From positions 1 through 16,991 of the forward strand of contig NZ_JWHR01000157.1 of the NCBI RefSeq assembly GCF_000808015.1: a DNA stretch of 16,991 nucleotides, given 5' to 3'. Below are positions 1-5,461 of this stretch, one piece after another. The position numbers and the translations under genes are program-made. The DNA is from Terrisporobacter othiniensis (GTDB taxonomy: Bacteria; Bacillota; Clostridia; Peptostreptococcales; Peptostreptococcaceae). Each line of letters starts with the position of its first letter. Within the stretch, counting starts at the first letter, position 1. The notes beneath the pieces were generated by a model, which made no database searches, was not told the origin of the DNA, and was given only the letters and a program-made list of their open reading frames with translations.

Positions 1-1
1 T

Positions 2-88
2 CAATATATAGATTATTATAACAAAGAAAGAATACAGGCAAAATTAAACTACCTTTCTCCTGTAAAATACAAGAAAAAGGTAGCCTAG
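2..88 (+). CDS. IS3-family transposase OrfB, C-terminal end (partial)
   Basis: The open frame entering from the left edge ends with a TAG at 86-88. It encodes a tail containing YYNKERIQAKLNYLSPVKY, the hallmark C-terminus of the DDE integrase core of IS3-family OrfB proteins (usually YNxxRIQxKLxxxSPVxYR). The last catalytic Glu lies upstream, outside the window, so activity cannot be judged. In this family OrfB is normally made as an OrfAB fusion by -1 frameshifting and catalyses copy-out/paste-in transposition. The terminal repeat follows 3-37 bases after the stop, as expected for an intact right end. Confidence 0.85.
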   Translation, partial: QYIDYYNKERIQAKLNYLSPVKYKKKVA

Positions 89-100
89 GTTGTTTTATAT

Positions 101-125
101 TGTTCCACATGAAGGGTGCAGTTCA
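101..125 (+). repeat. Terminal inverted repeat (IRR) of the IS3-family element
   Basis: Positions 101-125 read TGTTCCACATGAAGGGTGCA followed by GTTCA. The outermost bases, inverted, give TGAACTGCACCC, matching the terminus expected for IS150-type elements. The left partner repeat is outside the window. Confidence 0.75.
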
Positions 126-146
126 TAATGATTTAGGTGTGTTTTT

Positions 147-176
147 TTGCATATATTTAATTTTGTTAAATAATAT
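147..176 (+). promoter_or_regulatory. Candidate sigma-A promoter for the 210-713 gene
   Basis: TTGCAT (147-152) and TAATAT (171-176) are separated by 18 bases, and the second box lies about 34 bases before the TTG start. It lies just outside the insertion sequence end, so this gene probably has its own promoter. In AT-rich DNA such matches are easily found by chance. Confidence 0.3.
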
Positions 177-209
177 TCATTAAGAAGAAATATTAAAGGA
201 GGGGGAAGG

Positions 210-713
210 TTGGGCAGTAGAATTCATGCTTTAAAATCTGAGTTAAAACATGATTGGGATGAACTTAATTTAGCTGCTAAATCACTAGTTATTATAGGAG
301 GCTTACAATTTGGGATAATTATATATTTCGCAGTAGTTGATGTAGATTCTCTGCAAATTTCTAAGGATATTGAAGTTATGTTTAGATCTTCCCTGGCATC
401 AGTTTTTGGTTTTATATTAAGTTCTAATACAAAAAACAGTAATAAAAAAAATACAGGAACAAAGTCATTGACAAGAAAAAGCAATGAAGAGCATAAAGAT
501 ATATGTGAAAGAATAAGAGAGTATGATTATGGTGATGGAAATTCGGTTCAAATATCTATAGCGCTTATTATTACAGTAATATCAGCAATTGTGATTTTAA
601 TTATATATAAAAATAACATCCATACAGATAGAGTTATATTATCTCAGTTTAGGGATTTGATGTGTACCTCAATAGGTTTTTTACTTGGGGAATCTAAAAT
701 AAGGTCAGATTAG
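210..713 (+). CDS. Small membrane protein of unknown function with internal duplication (167 aa)
   Basis: I do not recognise this family. The TTG start at 210 is chosen because a strong AAAGGAGGGGG ribosome site (195-205) sits at the right distance; there is no nearby ATG in frame. The protein has hydrophobic segments at about residues 25-45, 58-72, 112-134 and 147-160, separated by a polar, Lys/Asn-rich stretch (about 73-108). The two halves look alike: each has a long helix, a short loop with charged residues, then a second helix; FRSSLASVFGFILSSN in the first half matches FRDLMCTSIGFLLGES in the second. This suggests a duplicated two-helix hairpin. It stands alone between the IS end and a strong terminator, so it is monocistronic. 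Small accessory membrane proteins (holin-like, toxin-like) are possible, but nothing here proves that. Confidence 0.65.
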   Translation: MGSRIHALKSELKHDWDELNLAAKSLVIIGGLQFGIIIYFAVVDVDSLQISKDIEVMFRSSLASVFGFILSSNTKNSNKKNTGTKSLTRKSNEEHKDICERIREYDYGDGNSVQISIALIITVISAIVILIIYKNNIHTDRVILSQFRDLMCTSIGFLLGESKIRSD

Positions 714-769
714 GATTAAAAGGAAATTATGAAATTAATTATGCGCAAAATTCCAGGAAAATATTTTCA

Positions 770-822
770 GGATGAATTGTGAATTTTAAATTTCACGAAA
801 TTCACAATTCATCCTTTTGTTT
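770..822 (+). terminator. Rho-independent terminator after the 210-713 gene
   Basis: A perfect 17-bp stem: left arm 770-786 (GGATGAATTGTGAATTT), loop 787-797, right arm 798-814, followed by TTTTGTTT. The U-run is interrupted by one G but the stem is long. It isolates the upstream membrane gene from the MFS gene. Confidence 0.85.
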
Positions 823-915
823 CTCTATTATATCAATTATATTCTGTGTTATTCTATTAACAAATAAAAAGACAACCTACCGGGGGTCTTAAGCTCAGAT
901 GAAGATTGAGAGGAG
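817..915 (+). promoter_or_regulatory. Probable promoter and 5' leader of the MFS gene
   Basis: A weak promoter candidate is TTGTTT (817-822) and TATTCT (840-845), 17 bases apart. The leader then contains an unusually GC-rich patch for this window (871-890): AAGAC at 869-873 pairs with GTCTT at 886-890, with CC and GG able to extend it inside. A ribosome site GAGAGGAG lies at 908-915. I see no match to a riboswitch class I know; the short hairpin may be structural only. Confidence 0.3.
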
Positions 916-927
916 AATAATTAAATT

Positions 928-2202
928 ATGAATAAAAAGAAAATACAAAAAGGTTGGATGATGTTAATAGTATGTATGTTAATACAAGCAATACCATTCT
1001 GTATAGCATCTAACATACAACCATTATTTATGGGATCAGTTATACAAGAACATGGATTCAGTTTAACAGGATTCTCATTAATATTCTCAATAGGAACAAT
1101 AGTATCAGCGCTAGCAGCTCCAGTTATAGGTTCTTTATTCGCGAAAGTTAATTTAAAATTAATATACACTGCAGGGGCAATACTTACAGGTGGAGGATTT
1201 ATGGCATTCTCTATGTGTACACAGTTATGGCAATTCTATGCAGTAGCAGCTATAGTAAATATCGGTGCAGCTGTTATATCAGCTATAGGAGTACCGCTTT
1301 TAATAAATTCTTGGTTTGACGGAAATGTTAGAGGTAAGGCTTTAGGTATAGCGTTTGCTGGTGGATCTATAGGTAATATATTCATGCAACAATTAGTTAT
1401 ACGTTCAATAGTTGCAAACGGAACATCTAAATCATACTTTGTATTTGGTTTAGTAGCACTTGTTGTTGCTGTAGTTATAGCTTTATTCTTAGTTAAAATG
1501 CCAAAGGATGCTAGTGAAGTAGTAACAGGAAATAATGATTTAACAGAAGAAGAAAATGCAAATGAAATAGATATATCATATACTTTAAAAGAAGCTCAAA
1601 GTAACAAATTCTTCTGGATGTTTGGTATTGGATTCTTATTCGTAGGACTTTATGTTTCGGCTTATTCAGTACAATATGCAAACTATTTCCAAAACGTATT
1701 AAACTTAAGCCCAAATGTAATAGCACTTACAGGTTCAATATTTGCTATATGTTCATTAGCAGGAAATGTTGTAGGTGGAGTGTTCTTTGATAAATTAGGA
1801 GTTGTAAAAACTTTACTTATATCTGCAGTTGCAGTTGCAGCATCAGGAGTATTTATAATATTAGCTGGAAGCAACCCAATATTTGCTCACTTACATTCAG
1901 CTGTTAAAGGTGTAGCAGTATTTGTTTACATGATGACACCAGCTTATGTAGTTGGAGAATACTTCGGTAAAAAAGCATATGGTAGTATACTTGGTATGTT
2001 ACAATTAGTATTCGCAATAGGGTTCTCAGCTGGATCAGTATTATTCGGTGTATTAGCAGGAGCATTAGGATACAATACGACTTGGATGATAATATTAGGA
2101 TTCGTAGTAGCAGCATTTATATGCTTAATAACTGCAGCTAAAGGAATGACTAAATTAAATAAAGAAAGAAAAGCTAAAATAGAAGCAGGTATGGCTGCTT
2201 AA
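928..2202 (+). CDS. MFS transporter, OFA (oxalate/formate antiporter-like) subfamily
   Basis: A 424-residue, very hydrophobic protein with about 12 membrane segments in two six-helix halves joined by a polar loop (about 194-225), the usual size and plan of a major facilitator. The second half begins with YTLKEAQSNKFFWMFGI; a (Y)TLKEA...FW motif at this point is characteristic of the OFA subfamily that includes oxalate:formate antiporters, though most members have unknown carboxylate substrates. The GSLFAKVNLKLIY loop after helix 2 is at the place of MFS motif A but lacks its usual Asp/Arg pattern. Start: ATG with GAGAGGAG about 12 bases upstream. Codon choice differs from the neighbours (many TTC, GGA and GCA codons), suggesting high expression. 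It is monocistronic, flanked by terminators. Substrate unknown. Confidence 0.85.
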   Translation: MNKKKIQKGWMMLIVCMLIQAIPFCIASNIQPLFMGSVIQEHGFSLTGFSLIFSIGTIVSALAAPVIGSLFAKVNLKLIYTAGAILTGGGFMAFSMCTQLWQFYAVAAIVNIGAAVISAIGVPLLINSWFDGNVRGKALGIAFAGGSIGNIFMQQLVIRSIVANGTSKSYFVFGLVALVVAVVIALFLVKMPKDASEVVTGNNDLTEEENANEIDISYTLKEAQSNKFFWMFGIGFLFVGLYVSAYSVQYANYFQNVLNLSPNVIALTGSIFAICSLAGNVVGGVFFDKLGVVKTLLISAVAVAASGVFIILAGSNPIFAHLHSAVKGVAVFVYMMTPAYVVGEYFGKKAYGSILGMLQLVFAIGFSAGSVLFGVLAGALGYNTTWMIILGFVVAAFICLITAAKGMTKLNKERKAKIEAGMAA

Positions 2203-2205
2203 TAT

Positions 2206-2238
2206 AAAAAAGTGAACTTATATAAGTTCACTTTTTTT
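2206..2238. terminator. Bidirectional terminator between convergent genes
   Basis: AAAAAAGTGAACTTA and TATAAGTTCACTTTTTT form a nearly uninterrupted palindrome with an A-run on the left and a T-run on the right, so it works as a terminator in both directions. It sits between the MFS stop (2202) and the stop of the minus-strand gene (2242). Confidence 0.9.
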
Positions 2239-2241
2239 ATT

Positions 2242-3753
2242 CTAGTGTATATCTTCACCTAAGTTTTCACTTATTATCCTTGTATAACTTATGGATTTTG
2301 ATATTCTTTCTAATATATCATCTTTATCTACTAAAATTAAATCATTGCCATAATTCCAAAGTTTATCAAATAAATTATCGACCATTTTTTTTATTTCGTT
2401 ATCTCTTAATATAGAGTAATCATTTTTACCTGAAACAGGATGAACTTTTATAAACTTAAGATTTTTAGAAAGGTAGAAAGATGGATTATCTGCATGTCTA
2501 AAATCCTCTACAAAGTTACCATCTACTAGCCTTATTTCAACTTTATTATTTTCTTTTAATATTTTTTCTATATATTCTATATGTCTTTCTCTTTCCTTAA
2601 ATGTTAAAGTCACTGGAGTATTAAAGAAATGAAGGCATCCAGATGACATATATTTTCTAAGTTCTAGTTCGTATATAAGTACTTTTAATTTACATTTATA
2701 AGTTGCATTGTGTAAAAATACATTAATTTTTTTAAATTCATTTATAAGTTTAGGACGATCTCCAAATATTCTATGGGCAATTTCCATAAATAAGTCTGGA
2801 GGCATGAAAAACTCATTTATAGAACCTAAAAGACATCTTAGTTCACTATTCATAATATACTGCACATAAGTTTGATCTTCAATCATTTCCATAGGAGATT
2901 TTATTAGAGAAATATATTTACCTTTGTTTTTTAGTTTGTATTCTAAACTATAATAAAACTCATTAATTAAGTTTTTATTTTTAGATGTATTACTAAATAA
3001 ACATTCTCCATCATTAGAAAAAATAGTAGTACTTAAAAATCTATCTTTTATTATAAAAAATGCAGTATTTTTACTAATGGCACAGTTAAATAATTTAAAG
3101 TTAAGTTTTGGATAAGATGATAAAATATTAATTGTAAGAAGAGAGTTTAATATTTCTTCTTTATTCTCACCTTCAAATCCTATCAAAAAATTAATTTTTA
3201 CATTTGTATACTTACTTAATTCATAAAAATATTTTTTCATATCTACAAGAGAAACCTTATCTTTATAATCTATAGAGAATAAGTTTATAGCAATAATAAT
3301 ATCTAAATCATTGCCAACGCTAGCATTAAATTCTATTTCTTCACGTATGGCTTTTGGTAATAAGGTAGGTTTTACTTCGCAATTCACATTATAATATTCT
3401 TGTGAAACAGAAGTCATTGGGATATTTTGGGTCCCTTTGTTATTGGAGCTTTCGAAGTAAACTTCTTGTAATGTATTTTTTATATATTCATAAAGAAAAT
3501 CGTTGTCCCCTCTTTCGAGTTCAAAATATTCGACTAAGTGTTTTCTAGTATCATTATCTAGAGATTTTATAATAAATTTTGCAATATTTTCACAAATTTC
3601 TACTGCTCTTTTAAAACTAGGTAAGTTTTTGGAATTTACCCATTTATTAATATAAGATACATCGTAGCCTAAATAGGAGGCTAAAGAAGATTTTTTTTGT
3701 TTAGAGATATATAGTAAGTTTTCTAGTACACCTCCAAATGTTCTGCTATTCAA
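2242..3753 (-). CDS. Large protein with N-terminal Cro/C1-type helix-turn-helix; function unknown
   Basis: About 503 residues. Near the N-terminus, SSLASYLGYDVSYINKWVNS followed by LPSFKRAVEICENIAKF reads as a lambda-repressor-like helix-turn-helix. The remaining ~400 residues have no motif I know; they look like a folded alpha/beta cytoplasmic protein without membrane segments, plausibly a sensory or effector domain. Start choice: an ATG at 3759 is preceded directly by GAGGA with no spacing, which is unfavourable, whereas the TTG at 3753 (two codons later) has the same GAGGA six bases away; I prefer the TTG. It has its own promoter, divergent from the secreted DUF3298 protein and convergent with the MFS gene, so it may regulate either neighbour, but that is inference. 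Confidence 0.72.
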   Translation of the reverse strand: MNSRTFGGVLENLLYISKQKKSSLASYLGYDVSYINKWVNSKNLPSFKRAVEICENIAKFIIKSLDNDTRKHLVEYFELERGDNDFLYEYIKNTLQEVYFESSNNKGTQNIPMTSVSQEYYNVNCEVKPTLLPKAIREEIEFNASVGNDLDIIIAINLFSIDYKDKVSLVDMKKYFYELSKYTNVKINFLIGFEGENKEEILNSLLTINILSSYPKLNFKLFNCAISKNTAFFIIKDRFLSTTIFSNDGECLFSNTSKNKNLINEFYYSLEYKLKNKGKYISLIKSPMEMIEDQTYVQYIMNSELRCLLGSINEFFMPPDLFMEIAHRIFGDRPKLINEFKKINVFLHNATYKCKLKVLIYELELRKYMSSGCLHFFNTPVTLTFKERERHIEYIEKILKENNKVEIRLVDGNFVEDFRHADNPSFYLSKNLKFIKVHPVSGKNDYSILRDNEIKKMVDNLFDKLWNYGNDLILVDKDDILERISKSISYTRIISENLGEDIH

Positions 3754-3801
3754 TGTCATTCCTCATTTCTGTCATAAATTTATGGTTCCATGTAAGAAAA
3801 T

Positions 3802-3830
3802 ATTATATCATTATTATTTTACCCTTTGAA
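3802..3830 (-). promoter_or_regulatory. Promoter for the minus-strand HTH gene
   Basis: On the minus strand, TTCAAA (plus coordinates 3825-3830) and a perfect TATAAT (3802-3807) are 17 bases apart, 43-49 bases upstream of the start. The -35 box lies in an imperfect dyad, CCTTTGAAGG (3823-3832), a possible operator for autoregulation. Confidence 0.5.
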
Positions 3831-3874
3831 GGAAAAGTATGAATTTTATTTAAAAAATATGAATTCAATTTTTT

Positions 3875-3904
3875 TTGTTATTTTGTAAATAATAAGTTTA
3901 TATT
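3875..3904 (+). promoter_or_regulatory. Candidate promoter for the secreted DUF3298 protein
   Basis: TTGTTA (3875-3880) and TATATT (3899-3904) are separated by 18 bases. A consensus-like AAGGAGG ribosome site follows at 3911-3917, ahead of ATG 3928. The region is very AT-rich, so the promoter boxes are tentative. Confidence 0.35.
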
Positions 3905-3927
3905 AAAAAGTAAGGAGGTTTATTAAT

Positions 3928-4710
3928 ATGAGGAATTTTAAAAGAATAGTATTTTTAGTTTTAACTATTATATTTTGTAGTACAGGGATTTCAAATGGTC
4001 ATAATGCTTTTCCATTAATACGTAGGAAGGATAAGAGTGAAATAAATTATTTATATAATATTCAACTTAAAAAAATAATAGAGGAAAGTGAATTTTTTAA
4101 GGCACAGATTAATTACCCTTATTTTAAAATAAAAGAAAAATATAAAGATAGAGAAAAAGAAAATATAAAAACAATAAGTAAAATAAATAATGAAATCTAT
4201 GATTATTTAGTTGATTTTAAAAATAATATAAAAAAACAATCTGAACAATATGAAAAAGAGTATAAAAGCAGTGATAAGGACTTATCTTTACCTAAGTTTG
4301 TATATGAAGCTTATAGTGAATTTGATGTTGCATACAATAAAAATAATTTGATTAGTATACCAATATTAACATATGAATTTACTGGTGGAGCTCATGGAAT
4401 GTCTGTATTAAAGTCTTTTAATTATAACTTGAAAAGTGGTGAAGAGTTAGAACTAAGTAATATTTTTAAAGATAAGATAGATTATAAAAGTATTATAAAT
4501 ACTTATATAAAGCAAGAAATAGAAAAAAATAAGGATTTATATTTTACAGGTAAAGATGGATTTAAAGGTATAGATGATAATCAGGGGTTTTATTTGGAAA
4601 ATGATAAATTAATAATATATTTTCAACTATACGAGATAGGCCCTTATTATATAGGTATCCCAAAATTTGAAATTCCTCTTAATGAAATAGAAGATGTAAT
4701 AAACATTTAA
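3928..4710 (+). CDS. Secreted DUF4163/DUF3298 (PdaC/RsiV-like) protein
   Basis: 260 residues with a signal peptide: basic MRNFKR, a hydrophobic core (about 8-20) and a small-residue region near 20-27. No proper lipobox precedes the Cys in the core, so it is probably released or wall-associated rather than a lipoprotein. The middle (about 45-135) corresponds to DUF4163, and the C-terminal part, with YEFTGGAHGMSVLKSFNYNL at about 149-168 then SGEELELSNIFK, is the conserved core of DUF3298. This domain pair occurs in PdaC peptidoglycan deacetylases and in RsiV, the anti-sigma factor that binds lysozyme; here there is neither a deacetylase domain nor a transmembrane anti-sigma part, so it is a stand-alone extracellular domain. 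A role in binding a wall-active ligand is plausible but unproven. Confidence 0.78.
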   Translation: MRNFKRIVFLVLTIIFCSTGISNGHNAFPLIRRKDKSEINYLYNIQLKKIIEESEFFKAQINYPYFKIKEKYKDREKENIKTISKINNEIYDYLVDFKNNIKKQSEQYEKEYKSSDKDLSLPKFVYEAYSEFDVAYNKNNLISIPILTYEFTGGAHGMSVLKSFNYNLKSGEELELSNIFKDKIDYKSIINTYIKQEIEKNKDLYFTGKDGFKGIDDNQGFYLENDKLIIYFQLYEIGPYYIGIPKFEIPLNEIEDVINI

Positions 4711-4767
4711 TTTATATAGAAGTAATGAGACTTTGAATGAAAAGTTTTACAAATTATAAAAGGATAT

Positions 4768-4952
4768 ATGTTTATGCTCATATATATTTTTGAGACATTA
4801 GCATTATTGATTTTATTTTTAAGTTTAGGATATTACCTAAATAATCATATAAAATTTTTAAAAGTAATTATAAGGATAATATAAATTTAATTGAAAAAAC
4901 TAATTTGATACAATATTATCTTAGGCAATTGGAAGAGATTAAGGAAAGATAG
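4768..4952 (+). CDS. Tiny membrane protein requiring a -1 frameshift (about 61 aa)
   Basis: A short frame starting at ATG 4768 (AAAAGGA at 4757-4763; a second ATG at 4774 has better spacing) encodes one hydrophobic helix and stops at 4882-4884 after 38 codons. The -1 frame continues without a stop to TAG 4950-4952 and encodes a plausible amphipathic tail: INLIEKTNLIQYYLRQLEEI. The frames meet exactly at T TTA AAA (4857-4863), a canonical -1 slippery heptamer in the correct phase. Either the full protein is made by programmed frameshifting, or one A has been lost from an A-run. The helix-plus-short-coiled-tail plan resembles small clostridial membrane peptides, but I do not recognise the family. 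A terminator follows at once. Confidence 0.42.
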
Positions 4953-4957
4953 CTTAT

Positions 4958-4997
4958 AAAATAAAAGATCACTTTTCACGAAGTGATTTTTTATTTT
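4958..4997 (+). terminator. Terminator between the tiny membrane gene and the blaI promoter
   Basis: AAAATAAAAGATCACTT (4958-4974) pairs with AAGTGATTTTTTATTTT (4981-4997) around a 6-base loop, with one G-U pair. The A-rich and T-rich ends make it possibly bidirectional. It separates the BlaI-controlled operon from upstream transcription. Confidence 0.82.
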
Positions 4998-5009
4998 GAG
5001 AAAAATGAG

Positions 5010-5038
5010 TTGACATTTTTGGATTACAATTGTAAGAT
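5010..5038 (+). promoter_or_regulatory. Promoter of the blaI-blaR1-like operon
   Basis: A perfect TTGACA (5010-5015), a 17-base spacer and TAAGAT (5033-5038). It is the best -35 box in the window and its -10 region is overlapped by a BlaI-type operator, so it is likely strong when derepressed. Confidence 0.72.
5024..5035. promoter_or_regulatory. BlaI/MecI-type operator 1
   Basis: TTACAATTGTAA is a perfect 12-bp palindrome of the TACA...TGTA type bound by BlaI/MecI repressors. It lies in the spacer and overlaps the -10 box, where binding of the repressor dimer would block RNA polymerase. Identification is by known operator consensus. Confidence 0.72.
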
Positions 5039-5050
5039 TTAAGTAAAAGA

Positions 5051-5062
5051 TTACGATTGTAA
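5051..5062. promoter_or_regulatory. BlaI/MecI-type operator 2
   Basis: TTACGATTGTAA is a one-mismatch copy of operator 1, centred 27 bp downstream and between the promoter and the ribosome site. Paired operators are usual for BlaI-family control; 27 bp is not a whole number of turns, so the two dimers would not sit on exactly the same face. Confidence 0.68.
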
Positions 5063-5081
5063 GTTTTGAGGGAGGTTAATA

Positions 5082-5447
5082 ATGAAACAAAATATTTCTG
5101 AATCGGAATTAGAAGTAATGAAAGTATTATGGAAGGCTAAAAAAGCTACTAGTGCAGAAATTATAGAAAATCTAAAAGATAAAAGTGAATGGAAGCCAAA
5201 AACTATACAAACTCTTATAACAAGACTTGTATCAAAGGATTTTGTAAATGTAGATAAGAGTAATAAAAAATCATATATTTACAGTGCTAGTATAAGTGAG
5301 AAAGAATATAAAAATTATGCAAGTAAGTCTTTTTTAGAGAAGCTTTATAATGGATCAATAAATAAAATGGTTCTTAGCTTTGTAAAAGATAAAAAATTAT
5401 CAAAATCAGAAATTGAAGAGCTAAAAGATATATTAAGAGATGAATAG
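5082..5447 (+). CDS. blaI: BlaI/MecI-family transcriptional repressor
   Basis: 121 residues, the normal length for BlaI/MecI. An N-terminal winged helix (about 3-75) begins ISESELEVMKVLW, with the recognition-helix motif WKPKTIQTLITRLVSKDFV and a wing ending RKxSYIY-like (KKSYIYSASIS). The C-terminal third is the helical dimerisation region that contains the protease-sensitive site in known members. The family represses its own operon until a BlaR1/MecR1 partner triggers its cleavage. Start: ATG with GGGAGG at 5070-5075. The upstream promoter carries two matching dyads, and a blaR1-like gene starts 14 bases after the stop, so autoregulation and pairing are nearly certain. What it controls here is apparently not a beta-lactamase. 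Confidence 0.92.
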   Translation: MKQNISESELEVMKVLWKAKKATSAEIIENLKDKSEWKPKTIQTLITRLVSKDFVNVDKSNKKSYIYSASISEKEYKNYASKSFLEKLYNGSINKMVLSFVKDKKLSKSEIEELKDILRDE

Positions 5448-5461
5448 AAAAGAGGTGGAGT

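Larger units (their letters stand above)
1..125 (+). mobile_element. Right end of an IS3-family (IS150-type) insertion sequence
   Basis: The window opens inside an insertion sequence. It contains the last 28 codons of an IS3-type transposase (2-88) followed by a terminal inverted repeat ending in GGGTGCAGTTCA at 114-125. Read on the other strand the tip is TGAACTGCACCC, the typical IS150-subgroup terminus. The element extends leftwards out of the window, so its left end and target duplication cannot be checked. Host DNA should resume at about 126. The family assignment is from recalled consensus sequences. Confidence 0.82.

Noticed and set aside
224..484. Minus-strand open frame opposite the 210-713 gene
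   Set aside because: It has no ribosome site, lies wholly inside a better gene with a strong ribosome site, and reads like the complement of hydrophobic coding.
4824..4841. TTTAGG/CCTAAA inverted repeat as a frameshift-stimulating structure
   Set aside because: It lies upstream of the slippery heptamer, whereas stimulatory structures are downstream; it is also short.
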